NCBI RefSeq assembly: GCF_900116015.1
Contig: NZ_FOYH01000004.1
Coordinates: 248,001 to 312,000, forward strand
DNA: 64,000 nucleotides
DNA from: Enterobacter sp. kpr-6
GTDB lineage: Bacteria > Pseudomonadota > Gammaproteobacteria > Enterobacterales > Enterobacteriaceae
Reading direction: 5' to 3'
Shown here: one piece after another, positions 44,601-53,605 of the stretch
Layout: each line of letters begins with the position of its first letter
Numbering within the stretch: the stretch's first letter is position 1
Translations under genes and position numbers: made by a program
Notes under the pieces: model-generated
The model's input: the letters and a program-made list of their open reading frames with translations, nothing else
Database searches by the model: none
What the model was told of the DNA's origin: nothing

Positions 44601-47264
44601 ATGTCAGAACGTTTCCCAAATGACGTGGATCCGATCGAAACTCGCGACTGGCAACAGGCGATCGAATCGGTCATCCGTGAAGAAGGTGTTGAGCGCGCTC
44701 AGTATCTGATTGACCAGCTGCTGTCCCAGGCCCGCAAAGGCGGTGTTAATGTGGCGGCTGGCACAGAAGCTCGCAACTACGTGAACACTATTGCCGTTGA
44801 AGATGAGCCGGAATACCCTGGCAATCTGGAGCTGGAACGTCGTATTCGTTCTGCTATCCGCTGGAACGCCATCATGACCGTGCTGCGTGCGTCTAAAAAA
44901 GACCTCGAGCTGGGCGGCCACATGGCATCCTTCCAGTCTTCTGCGACTGTTTATGATGTCTGCTTTAACCACTTCTTCCGCGCGCGCAGCGAGAAAGATG
45001 GCGGCGATCTGGTGTACTTCCAGGGCCACATCTCTCCGGGCGTGTACGCACGTGCATTCCTGGAAGGTCGTCTGACTGAAGAGCAGATGAACAACTTCCG
45101 TCAGGAAGTCCATGGCAACGGCCTGTCTTCCTACCCGCACCCGAAACTGATGCCGGAATTCTGGCAGTTCCCGACCGTATCCATGGGTCTGGGCCCGATC
45201 GGTGCGATCTACCAGGCGAAGTTCCTGAAATATCTGGAACACCGTGGCCTGAAAGATACCTCCGCACAAACCGTTTACGCTTTCCTGGGCGACGGTGAGA
45301 TGGATGAGCCGGAATCCAAAGGTGCGATCACCATCGCTACCCGTGAAAAACTGGATAACCTGGTCTTCATCATCAACTGTAACCTGCAGCGTCTGGATGG
45401 CCCGGTCACCGGTAACGGCAAAATCATCAACGAACTGGAAGGCATTTTCGAAGGTGCTGGCTGGAACGTGATCAAGGTGATGTGGGGCGGTCGTTGGGAT
45501 GAGCTGCTGCGTAAAGATACCAGCGGTAAACTGATTCAGCTGATGAACGAAACCGTTGACGGCGACTATCAGACCTTCAAATCCAAAAACGGCGCATACG
45601 TTCGCGAACACTTCTTCGGTAAATACCCGGAAACCGCAGCCCTGGTTGCTGACTGGTCTGACGATGAGATCTGGTCTCTGAACCGTGGTGGTCACGATCC
45701 GAAGAAAGTTTATGCTGCACTGAAAAAAGCGCAGGAAACCAAAGGCAAAGCAACTGTCATCCTGGCCCACACCGTTAAAGGTTATGGCATGGGCGACTCC
45801 GCCGAAGGTAAAAACATCGCTCACCAGGTGAAGAAAATGAACATGGACGGCGTTCGCTACGTCCGCGATCGCTTCAGTGTGCCGGTGACCGATGAACAAC
45901 TTGAAAAACTGCCGTACATCACCTTCCCGGAAGGGTCTGAAGAGCACACCTATCTGCACGCACAGCGTCAGAAGCTGAACGGCTACCTGCCGTCTCGTCA
46001 GCCGAAATTCTCTGAGAAGCTGGAACTGCCGGTGCTGGAAGACTTCAGCCAGCTGCTGGATGAGCAGAACAAAGAGATCTCCACCACTATCGCTTTCGTT
46101 CGTGCCCTGAACGTGATGCTGAAAAACCAGTCGATCAAAGACCGCCTGGTGCCGATCATCGCCGACGAAGCGCGTACTTTTGGTATGGAAGGTCTGTTCC
46201 GTCAGATCGGTATTTACAGCCCGAACGGTCAGCAGTACACCCCGCAGGACCGCGAGCAGGTTGCATACTACAAAGAAGACGAGAAAGGTCAGATTCTGCA
46301 GGAAGGTATCAACGAGCTGGGCGCAGGTTCTTCCTGGCTGGCGGCGGCGACCTCCTACAGCACCAACGATCTGCCGATGATCCCGTTCTACATCTACTAC
46401 TCCATGTTCGGTTTCCAGCGTATCGGCGACCTGTGCTGGGCAGCAGGTGACCAACAGGCGCGTGGCTTCCTGATCGGTGGTACTTCTGGTCGTACAACGC
46501 TGAACGGCGAAGGTCTGCAGCACGAAGATGGTCACAGCCACATTCAGTCGCTGACTATCCCGAACTGTATCTCTTACGATCCGGCTTACGCTTATGAAGT
46601 GGCAGTGATCATGCACGACGGCCTGCACCGTATGTACGGTGAAGCGCAGGAAAACGTGTACTACTACATCACTACGCTGAACGAAAACTACCACATGCCG
46701 GCAATGCCGAAAGGTGCTGAGGAAGGTATCCGTAAAGGTATCTACAAACTCGAAACCGTTGAAGGCGCGAAAGGTAAAGTGCAGCTGCTGGGCTCCGGTT
46801 CTATCCTGCGTCACGTACGTGAAGCAGCACAGATCCTGGCGAAAGACTACGGAATCGGCTCTGACGTGTTCAGCGTGACTTCCTTCACTGAACTGGCGCG
46901 TGATGGCCAGGATTGTGAGCGCTGGAACATGCTGCACCCGACCGACGAACCGCGTGTACCGTACGTGGCTCAGATCCTGAGCGATGCACCGGCAGTGGCA
47001 TCTACTGACTATATGAAACTGTTCGCTGAGCAGATCCGTAACTTCATCCCGGCAAGCGATTACCGCGTACTGGGTACTGATGGCTTCGGTCGCTCTGACA
47101 GCCGTGAAAACCTGCGTCACCACTTCGAAGTTGACTCTTCTTATGTGGTTGTTGCAGCACTGGGCGAACTGGCTAAACGTGGCGAAATCGACAAGAAAGT
47201 AGTGGCTGATGCCATTACCAAATTCAACATCGATGCAGATAAAGTCAACCCGCGTCTGGCATAA
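44601..47264 (+). CDS. aceE: Pyruvate dehydrogenase E1 component AceE
   Basis: Thiamine-diphosphate enzyme that decarboxylates pyruvate and acetylates the lipoyl groups of AceF. The 887 residues equal E. coli. The TPP-binding motif [13 protein letters not shown] ending in NCN is near residue 230, and the homodimeric E1 segments follow. Codon choice is highly biased, as in strongly expressed genes. It is preceded by an A-rich leader with AAGGA and by the stem-loop above, and precedes aceF by 14 bases. Confidence 0.98.
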   Translation: MSERFPNDVDPIETRDWQQAIESVIREEGVERAQYLIDQLLSQARKGGVNVAAGTEARNYVNTIAVEDEPEYPGNLELERRIRSAIRWNAIMTVLRASKKDLELGGHMASFQSSATVYDVCFNHFFRARSEKDGGDLVYFQGHISPGVYARAFLEGRLTEEQMNNFRQEVHGNGLSSYPHPKLMPEFWQFPTVSMGLGPIGAIYQAKFLKYLEHRGLKDTSAQTVYAFLGDGEMDEPESKGAITIATREKLDNLVFIINCNLQRLDGPVTGNGKIINELEGIFEGAGWNVIKVMWGGRWDELLRKDTSGKLIQLMNETVDGDYQTFKSKNGAYVREHFFGKYPETAALVADWSDDEIWSLNRGGHDPKKVYAALKKAQETKGKATVILAHTVKGYGMGDSAEGKNIAHQVKKMNMDGVRYVRDRFSVPVTDEQLEKLPYITFPEGSEEHTYLHAQRQKLNGYLPSRQPKFSEKLELPVLEDFSQLLDEQNKEISTTIAFVRALNVMLKNQSIKDRLVPIIADEARTFGMEGLFRQIGIYSPNGQQYTPQDREQVAYYKEDEKGQILQEGINELGAGSSWLAAATSYSTNDLPMIPFYIYYSMFGFQRIGDLCWAAGDQQARGFLIGGTSGRTTLNGEGLQHEDGHSHIQSLTIPNCISYDPAYAYEVAVIMHDGLHRMYGEAQENVYYYITTLNENYHMPAMPKGAEEGIRKGIYKLETVEGAKGKVQLLGSGSILRHVREAAQILAKDYGIGSDVFSVTSFTELARDGQDCERWNMLHPTDEPRVPYVAQILSDAPAVASTDYMKLFAEQIRNFIPASDYRVLGTDGFGRSDSRENLRHHFEVDSSYVVVAALGELAKRGEIDKKVVADAITKFNIDADKVNPRLA

Positions 47265-47278
47265 GAGGTAAAAGAAGA

Positions 47279-49177
47279 ATGGCTATCGAAATCAATGTAC
47301 CGGACATCGGGTCTGATGAAGTTGAAATCACCGAGATCCTGGTCAAAGTAGGCGACAAAGTTGAAGCAGAACAGTCGCTGATCACCGTAGAAGGCGACAA
47401 AGCCTCTATGGAAGTTCCGTCTCCACAGGCTGGCGTTGTTAAAGAGATCAAAGTCTCTGTTGGCGACAAAACCGAGACGGGCAAATTGATCATGATTTTC
47501 GATTCCGCCGACGGTGCAGCTGACGCTGCACCTGCCAAGGCAGAAGAGAAAAAAGAAGCCGCGCCGGCCGCAGCACCTGCGGCGGCGGCAGCCAAAGAAG
47601 TTAACGTGCCTGACATCGGTGGTGACGAAGTTGAAGTCACTGAGATCCTGGTCAAAGTGGGCGACACCGTTGCCGCTGAGCAGTCTCTGATCACCGTTGA
47701 AGGCGACAAAGCCTCCATGGAAGTGCCGGCACCGTTCGCGGGCACTGTGAAAGAAATCAAGATCAACACCGGCGACAAAGTCTCTACCGGTTCTCTGATC
47801 ATGATCTTCGAAGTTGCCGGTGCAGCACCAGCAGCAGGCGAGGCGAAACCGCAGGTTAAAGAAGAAGCGGCTTCCGCTCCGGCTGCGGCTGCGGGCGCGA
47901 AAGACGTTAACGTTCCGGATATCGGCGGCGACGAAGTTGAAGTCACCGAAGTGATGGTGAAAGTGGGCGATAAAGTTGCCGCTGAACAGTCACTGATCAC
48001 CGTTGAAGGCGACAAAGCGTCCATGGAAGTTCCGGCACCGTTTGCGGGCACCGTGAAAGAAATCAAGATCAGCACCGGTGACAAAGTCTCTACCGGCTCT
48101 CTGATCATGGTCTTCGAAGTGGAAGGCGCGGCTCCGGCAGCGGCTCCTGCGGCGAAACAGGAAGCAGCACCGGCACCAGCAGCGAAAGCTGAGAAACCGG
48201 CTGCGGCACCGGCGGCGAAAGCCGAAGGCAAATCTGAATTCGCTGAAAACGACGCTTACGTTCACGCGACTCCGCTGATCCGCCGTCTGGCGCGCGAATT
48301 CGGCGTAAACCTGGCGAAAGTGAAAGGCACCGGTCGTAAAGGCCGTATCCTGCGCGAAGACGTTCAGGCTTACGTGAAAGACGCGGTGAAACGCGCTGAA
48401 GCGGCACCTGCGGCTGCTACCGGCGGCGGCATCCCGGGCATGCTGCCATGGCCGAAAGTGGACTTCAGCAAGTTTGGTGAAGTGGAAGAAGTGGAACTGG
48501 GCCGTATCCAGAAAATCTCTGGTGCGAACCTGAGCCGTAACTGGGTGATGATCCCGCACGTTACGCACTTCGACAAAACCGATATCACCGATCTGGAAGC
48601 GTTCCGTAAACAGCAGAACGCCGAAGCTGAGAAGCGCAAACTGGACGTGAAATTCACCCCGGTTGTCTTCATCATGAAAGCCGTTGCCGCTGCGCTTGAG
48701 CAGATGCCACGCTTCAACAGCTCGCTGTCTGAAGATGCACAGCGTCTGACGCTGAAGAAATACATCAACATCGGTGTTGCGGTTGATACGCCGAATGGTC
48801 TGGTTGTTCCGGTCTTCAAAGACGTGAACAAGAAGAGCATTACTGAGCTGTCCCGTGAACTGACCGTGATCTCCAAGAAAGCGCGTGACGGTAAGCTGAC
48901 CGCTGGCGAAATGCAGGGCGGTTGCTTCACCATCTCCAGTATCGGCGGCCTGGGTACCACCCACTTCGCGCCGATTGTTAACGCGCCAGAAGTGGCGATC
49001 CTCGGGGTCTCCAAGTCTGCGATGGAGCCGGTGTGGAATGGTAAAGAGTTCGTTCCGCGTCTGATGATGCCGATCTCTCTCTCCTTCGACCACCGTGTGA
49101 TCGACGGTGCTGATGGTGCGCGTTTCATTACCATCATCAATAACATGCTGTCTGACATTCGCCGTCTGGTGATGTAA
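47279..49177 (+). CDS. aceF: Dihydrolipoamide acetyltransferase E2 component AceF
   Basis: Core of the pyruvate dehydrogenase complex. The 632 residues hold three tandem lipoyl domains with lipoyl lysines at 41, 144 and 246 in GDKASMEVP, joined by Ala/Pro/Lys-rich linkers. A peripheral-subunit-binding domain (about 325-362) and a catalytic domain with [10 protein letters not shown] (His605, Asp609) follow. Lipoyl domains 2 and 3 are nearly identical, while domain 1 is more distant. A terminator separates it from lpd. Confidence 0.97.
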   Translation: MAIEINVPDIGSDEVEITEILVKVGDKVEAEQSLITVEGDKASMEVPSPQAGVVKEIKVSVGDKTETGKLIMIFDSADGAADAAPAKAEEKKEAAPAAAPAAAAAKEVNVPDIGGDEVEVTEILVKVGDTVAAEQSLITVEGDKASMEVPAPFAGTVKEIKINTGDKVSTGSLIMIFEVAGAAPAAGEAKPQVKEEAASAPAAAAGAKDVNVPDIGGDEVEVTEVMVKVGDKVAAEQSLITVEGDKASMEVPAPFAGTVKEIKISTGDKVSTGSLIMVFEVEGAAPAAAPAAKQEAAPAPAAKAEKPAAAPAAKAEGKSEFAENDAYVHATPLIRRLAREFGVNLAKVKGTGRKGRILREDVQAYVKDAVKRAEAAPAAATGGGIPGMLPWPKVDFSKFGEVEEVELGRIQKISGANLSRNWVMIPHVTHFDKTDITDLEAFRKQQNAEAEKRKLDVKFTPVVFIMKAVAAALEQMPRFNSSLSEDAQRLTLKKYINIGVAVDTPNGLVVPVFKDVNKKSITELSRELTVISKKARDGKLTAGEMQGGCFTISSIGGLGTTHFAPIVNAPEVAILGVSKSAMEPVWNGKEFVPRLMMPISLSFDHRVIDGADGARFITIINNMLSDIRRLVM

Positions 49178-49183
49178 ATCAGA

Positions 49184-49209
49184 AAGCCGGCCTGACGGTC
49201 GGCTTTTTT
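49184..49209 (+). terminator. aceF terminator
   Basis: AAGCCGGCC/GGTCGGCTT stem with a four-base loop and six T residues, just after the aceF stop. It would let lpd be made from its own promoter as well. Confidence 0.85.
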
Positions 49210-49275
49210 CTGGTAATCTCATTCTGTTGTTGAGGTTATTGGGGCTAAGGACAACTCGTTTGCCGTTTGTTGTTT

Positions 49276-49301
49276 CAAAATTGTTAACAATTTTGTACTA
49301 T
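49276..49301 (+). promoter_or_regulatory. lpd promoter region with a 20-base perfect palindrome
   Basis: CAAAATTGTTAACAATTTTG at 49276-49295 is its own exact reverse complement. It directly abuts TACTAT (49296-49301), a plausible -10. GTTAA units recall ArcA sites, and lpd is ArcA-regulated in E. coli. The -35 is not clear. Confidence 0.6.
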
Positions 49302-49374
49302 GCGGGCGGATAGAACGTCCCGGCGAAGAAGGGCGATAAGTCCCTGGACTGCCGGAAATCAATAAGAGGTCATG

Positions 49375-50799
49375 ATGAGTACTGAAATCAAAACTCAGGT
49401 CGTGGTACTTGGGGCAGGCCCGGCAGGTTACTCTGCGGCCTTCCGTTGCGCTGATTTAGGTCTGGAAACCGTCATTGTTGAACGTTACAACACCCTGGGC
49501 GGTGTTTGTCTGAACGTCGGCTGTATCCCTTCTAAAGCGCTGCTGCACGTAGCAAAAGTTATCGAAGAAGCCAAAGCGCTGGCCGAACACGGTATTGTTT
49601 TTGGCGAGCCGAAAACCGATATCGACAAGATTCGTACCTGGAAAGAGAAAGTTATCACCCAACTGACCGGCGGTCTGGCTGGTATGGCCAAAGGCCGTAA
49701 AGTGAAAGTGGTAAACGGTCTGGGTAAATTCACCGGGGCGAACACCCTGGAAGTGGAAGGTGAGAACGGCAAAACCGTAATCAACTTCGACAACGCGATC
49801 ATCGCGGCGGGTTCCCGTCCGATCGAACTGCCGTTCATTCCGCATGAAGATCCGCGCGTGTGGGATTCCACCGATGCGCTGGAACTGAAAGAAGTACCGA
49901 AACGCCTGCTGGTTATGGGTGGCGGTATCATCGGTCTGGAAATGGCGACCGTGTATCACGCGCTGGGTTCAGAGATCGACGTGGTTGAAATGTTCGACCA
50001 GGTGATCCCGGCTGCTGACAAAGACATCGTTAAAGTCTTCACCAAACGCATCAGCAAGAAATTCAACCTGATGCTGGAAACCAAAGTAACTGCCGTTGAA
50101 GCAAAAGAAGACGGTATTTACGTTTCCATGGAAGGCAAAAAAGCCCCTGGCGAAGCGCAGCGTTATGATGCCGTGCTGGTCGCTATCGGTCGTGTACCGA
50201 ACGGTAAAAACCTCGACGCGGGCCAGGCTGGCGTGGAAGTGGACGACCGTGGCTTTATCCGCGTTGACAAACAACTGCGCACCAACGTGCCGCACATCTT
50301 TGCTATCGGCGATATCGTCGGTCAGCCGATGCTGGCGCACAAAGGTGTTCACGAAGGTCACGTTGCCGCTGAAGTTATCGCGGGCATGAAGCACTACTTC
50401 GATCCGAAAGTGATCCCGTCCATCGCTTACACCGAGCCAGAAGTTGCCTGGGTAGGCCTGACCGAGAAAGAAGCGAAAGAGAAAGGCATCAGCTACGAAA
50501 CCGCCACCTTCCCGTGGGCTGCTTCTGGCCGTGCTATCGCTTCCGATTGCGCAGACGGTATGACCAAACTGATTTTCGACAAAGAATCTCACCGTGTTAT
50601 CGGTGGTGCGATTGTCGGTACCAACGGCGGCGAGCTGCTGGGTGAAATCGGTCTGGCGATCGAAATGGGTTGTGACGCAGAAGATCTGGCGCTTACTATC
50701 CACGCGCACCCGACCCTGCACGAATCCGTGGGTCTGGCCGCTGAAGTGTTCGAAGGTAGCATCACCGACCTGCCGAACCCGAAAGCGAAGAAAAAGTAA
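49375..50799 (+). CDS. lpd: Dihydrolipoamide dehydrogenase Lpd (E3)
   Basis: FAD enzyme shared by the pyruvate and 2-oxoglutarate dehydrogenases and the glycine cleavage system; it reoxidises dihydrolipoamide with NAD. The 474 residues include the FAD motif LGAGPAGYSAA, the redox disulphide GGVCLNVGCIPSK, the NAD motif GGGIIGLEMA and the C-terminal HAHPTLHES. Two ATGs (49372 and 49375) occur; the second has the better spacing to GAGG and matches E. coli. Confidence 0.98.
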   Translation: MSTEIKTQVVVLGAGPAGYSAAFRCADLGLETVIVERYNTLGGVCLNVGCIPSKALLHVAKVIEEAKALAEHGIVFGEPKTDIDKIRTWKEKVITQLTGGLAGMAKGRKVKVVNGLGKFTGANTLEVEGENGKTVINFDNAIIAAGSRPIELPFIPHEDPRVWDSTDALELKEVPKRLLVMGGGIIGLEMATVYHALGSEIDVVEMFDQVIPAADKDIVKVFTKRISKKFNLMLETKVTAVEAKEDGIYVSMEGKKAPGEAQRYDAVLVAIGRVPNGKNLDAGQAGVEVDDRGFIRVDKQLRTNVPHIFAIGDIVGQPMLAHKGVHEGHVAAEVIAGMKHYFDPKVIPSIAYTEPEVAWVGLTEKEAKEKGISYETATFPWAASGRAIASDCADGMTKLIFDKESHRVIGGAIVGTNGGELLGEIGLAIEMGCDAEDLALTIHAHPTLHESVGLAAEVFEGSITDLPNPKAKKK

Positions 50800-50814
50800 T
50801 TTTTCTGCGATAAG

Positions 50815-50842
50815 AAAAAGCGGCTGAGAAGCCGCTTTTTTT
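50815..50842. terminator. Bidirectional terminator between lpd and the DUF2950 gene
   Basis: AAGCGGCT/AGCCGCTT stem with a GAGA loop. T-runs on both strands suit termination of both convergent genes. Confidence 0.85.
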
Positions 50843-50849
50843 ATGCCCG

Positions 50850-51644
50850 CTATTCCGCCACCGCCTGCCACGGTGCGCTCTGGCTAAACTGGCTGATCTT
50901 TGCCGCTTCGCGTTCTGTCTCCTGACCTAAATCCGTCTGATACACCCGGTCATCCTGACTGACCATAAAGCTCATCACGCCGGTTTCACCGTATTCCACA
51001 GGCCAGGCCAACAGAGCAAAGCCGTTTTCCGCATCGCTTTTTATGATACGGAAATGGTAGCCATGATACCCGGCATTAGGCTCGCGGGGGCTGAAGGCGG
51101 GGCCGAGCGGGCTTGGCGTTTCGCCGGGCTGAATGGGCCAGTAGAGTCCGTCCTGCTGGCCTTCGCTACTTATCAGCTTGCTGGCAAAAAAACCTTTAAG
51201 GTGCCGGTAGTCTGCCTGAGCATCCACATAGGCATGCATCGCTTCGATTGCCGACAGTTCGTTGCGCCCGATATTACGCGTCAGGATCTCCTCGCGCGCG
51301 GCAGGCATATAAAAGCGCCAGCCATCCGCTTCTTTGACGATTGGAACAGGGAGTTGCCACTCCGCCTGACCGACATTCAGATGGGCGATGTTTTGCTCCT
51401 GAATAATCCGGTGGCTCACCTGCCAGTCGCGGTTAAAACGGGCGATGGCTTCGGTATCTGCACCCTCAGCGGGCAGATACTGCCGCCAGTTTTCACCGAG
51501 CAGGGCGGTCATTTGCGTTTCGTTGTGATGAGCGAGCGCGGCTGCAAATGCCGTTGCCGCCTCATCCGGTGTGTTGAATTTTTCCTGCGCGAGGCCGGTA
51601 AAAGGCAAAGCCAGCAACAGGATGCCTGACACTATTTTCTTCAT
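50850..51644 (-). CDS. Exported DUF2950 family protein
   Basis: Function unknown. The 264-residue product has a clear signal peptide (residues 1-20, MKKIVSGILLLALPFTGLAQ, cut after ...GLA). A mature part rich in conserved aromatic and charged segments follows, such as WRFYMPAAREEI and GYHGYHFRI, as expected for the DUF2950 family. It is probably periplasmic. It follows the DUF3300 gene yacH by about 12 bases, so the two form an operon. I recall these families occurring together in other proteobacteria. A start one codon upstream (51647) is possible; the spacing to GGAG favours 51644. Confidence 0.85.
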   Translation of the reverse strand: MKKIVSGILLLALPFTGLAQEKFNTPDEAATAFAAALAHHNETQMTALLGENWRQYLPAEGADTEAIARFNRDWQVSHRIIQEQNIAHLNVGQAEWQLPVPIVKEADGWRFYMPAAREEILTRNIGRNELSAIEAMHAYVDAQADYRHLKGFFASKLISSEGQQDGLYWPIQPGETPSPLGPAFSPREPNAGYHGYHFRIIKSDAENGFALLAWPVEYGETGVMSFMVSQDDRVYQTDLGQETEREAAKISQFSQSAPWQAVAE

Positions 51645-51656
51645 CATCTGCTCCCG

Positions 51657-53216
51657 TTAATGGCGGCGAAGTTCACGGCCTTCAGCACGTGAATGGCGTT
51701 CAGCATGTCTTTCTCTGATCTGCGACGCGCTATGTCTGCTCTGCTGGCCGCGCTGTTGCTGGGCCTGCCAGGATGGAGAGCGGCTGTCATTGCCGCTAAG
51801 CACATTGCCACGCCGCGACGAAATGCCGGACTCGCGGCGTTGCTGAATAGCCTCACGCCGCTGCTGTTGCTTTTCGGGCGTGACATTAGCGCGGCGCTGC
51901 TGGATTGCCTCACGCCGCTGTTGTTGCTTTTCGGGAGTGACATCAGCGCGACGCTGCTGAATTGCCTCGCGCGCTGCCGTGCGCCGTGCGGTTGAACGCG
52001 TGTCGTCATAGCCCCGGTAATTATTGCGCTGCGCGATGCGGTTAAGCTGTTGTGAGGCGGCGGTACGCTGTGCATCACGCGAAGCGGTAACTCCGTGCTC
52101 CTGCAAGCGGGCTAACGCGGCCTGGCGCTGACTGTCGCGATTAACCGTGGCGCTTAATCCACCGGGCACATCGGTCGGGTGGAGGCGCTGACCAACAGCA
52201 TTCCCCCGGTAAGGCAACCCATTGCGATAAGTCGGATCATGCCGCCAGGTGATGTTTTTCTCTCTCAGGTGCTGCCCGGAAATGCGATTGAAATTATTCA
52301 CATCAATATTGATGTTGTCGCCATTGTGCGAGTAGCCGCCCCGGTTCCAGTCGTCATCATGGTGATGGTAATCGTCGTCGTCCCAGTCGATATGGCTGAA
52401 CAGCGCGTAGGTGGTGGCAACGCCAAGACTATAGCCAAAGCCCTTCACAAAGCTGCTGGTAAATTGCTGCCCTGGCGGTGGCGGCAGGTAGACGGGCGGA
52501 TAGGCCGTGTTCGGCCAGGTGCCGTATACTGTCGCCGGATTGTAGCTTGGCACATACACCACCTGCGGATCGGCAGGCTCGATTTTGATGACCGTGCTGG
52601 ACGGCGCGGGTGCACCGCTGCTCTGCACCACGGTGGTGGTTGATGAGGCGTTGGCTTTCTTCGCTACGCTGGTGACTTTTTGCTGCGGCGTGGATTTTAA
52701 CGCCCCCGTTTGTTCAGCCAGGGTACGCAGGCGCTGCACGGCGTCCATCACATCCTGCGGCTGCGCCAGAAACGCATCCCCCAGATTCTGCACCCACGGC
52801 GGATTCTCACCCATTAAAGCCAGCAGTTGCGGGAAGGCCACCAGCGATTTGACGCTCGCATCCCACGGCTGGCTGGTGACGGCCTGGATTGCCGCATCGC
52901 CTTGCAGGGTAGGGTTATCACGCGACCATTGAACGGCCTGGACCACATTCGCCGGGTAGGTGGAGGCCATCAGCACCTGTGAAAGTAACGCATCCGGGTA
53001 GAGGGCGATGGGGGCAACCCACTGATCGATCTGCGCGGCACTAAAGGCGGGTTTCACTTCAGGCGTTACGGGAGCGGGCGGGGGAGTCTGCGCGGCAGGT
53101 TCCACAGCCACCGGCGTTTGCGGGGTGCGGCTTTTAACGTACAGCACGCCTGAGGCCGCGAATAATCCGGCGCTGCACAGCAGGACCAGTAACGCGGGTT
53201 TGAAAGGCAGAGTCAT
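51657..53216 (-). CDS. yacH: DUF3300 family protein YacH
   Basis: Function unknown; homologous in family and position (lpd-yacH-acnB) to E. coli YacH. The 519 residues start with a hydrophobic segment (about 7-26) that may be an uncleaved anchor or signal. A Pro-rich linker (31-56) and the conserved DUF3300 domain (about 60-275, with APIALYPDALLSQVLMASTYP and VYVPSYNPATVYGTWP) follow. Then come an Asp/His cluster at 275-289 and a basic, Gln/Arg-rich tail with a 19-residue tandem repeat (416-461). The tail resembles a nucleic-acid-binding or low-complexity region. The E. coli homologue is longer (about 617). Confidence 0.9.
   Translation of the reverse strand: MTLPFKPALLVLLCSAGLFAASGVLYVKSRTPQTPVAVEPAAQTPPPAPVTPEVKPAFSAAQIDQWVAPIALYPDALLSQVLMASTYPANVVQAVQWSRDNPTLQGDAAIQAVTSQPWDASVKSLVAFPQLLALMGENPPWVQNLGDAFLAQPQDVMDAVQRLRTLAEQTGALKSTPQQKVTSVAKKANASSTTTVVQSSGAPAPSSTVIKIEPADPQVVYVPSYNPATVYGTWPNTAYPPVYLPPPPGQQFTSSFVKGFGYSLGVATTYALFSHIDWDDDDYHHHDDDWNRGGYSHNGDNINIDVNNFNRISGQHLREKNITWRHDPTYRNGLPYRGNAVGQRLHPTDVPGGLSATVNRDSQRQAALARLQEHGVTASRDAQRTAASQQLNRIAQRNNYRGYDDTRSTARRTAAREAIQQRRADVTPEKQQQRREAIQQRRANVTPEKQQQRREAIQQRRESGISSRRGNVLSGNDSRSPSWQAQQQRGQQSRHSASQIRERHAERHSRAEGRELRRH
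51834..51971 (-). repeat. 57-bp tandem repeats in yacH
   Basis: Two full and one partial copy of a 57-base unit encoding REAIQQRRADVTPEKQQQR. Copies differ at only a few positions, so copy number may vary between strains. Confidence 0.85.
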
Positions 53217-53605
53217 TTTCGTAATCCCGATTGATTAACTCATCGTCATGGCTGACGCGTTCGCTGCCAGCGGACAGCAATGCCGCGTGAGTATAAGGAG
53301 ACGATAGTTTAATTTTTGACTAATCTTGGGATCGGTTACGCAGAGTGATAATTAGATGGGCCAATAATGTCACTAAATATTGCAGCGATAAATCGCCCTG
53401 AACGCAGGCTGAATGTCGTATTACACCATCCTTAACGATTCAGCTAATATTTTATGTTGCTTTTTTGTAAACAGATTAACACCCCCCAGAAATCCTGCTA
53501 TGCTGCCCGTCGCGGTACCGGGCTTTTACCCTACAAACTGCTGTCTCACAGGAGCGTGAAGAAACTGCCTGCCGCACTATGATAATGAGAGCGAGGAGAA
53601 CCGTC
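53217..53605. other. yacH-acnB divergent intergenic region
   Basis: About 390 bases without a gene, AT-rich at 53300-53470. It contains the acnB promoter and its leader; the yacH promoter could not be placed. Confidence 0.6.
53476..53504 (+). promoter_or_regulatory. Probable acnB promoter
   Basis: TTAACA (53476-53481), a 17-base spacer and TATGCT (53499-53504) with a TGC extended -10. This leaves a transcript leader of about 95 bases before the GTG start. Confidence 0.7.

Noticed and set aside
44604-47123. 839-codon open frame antisense to aceE
   Set aside because: Same cause: strong codon bias in aceE. The translation is low-complexity and matches no known family.
47245-48231. 328-codon Ala/Ser-rich open frame antisense to aceF
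   Set aside because: Its repeats merely mirror the three lipoyl domains and linkers of aceF.
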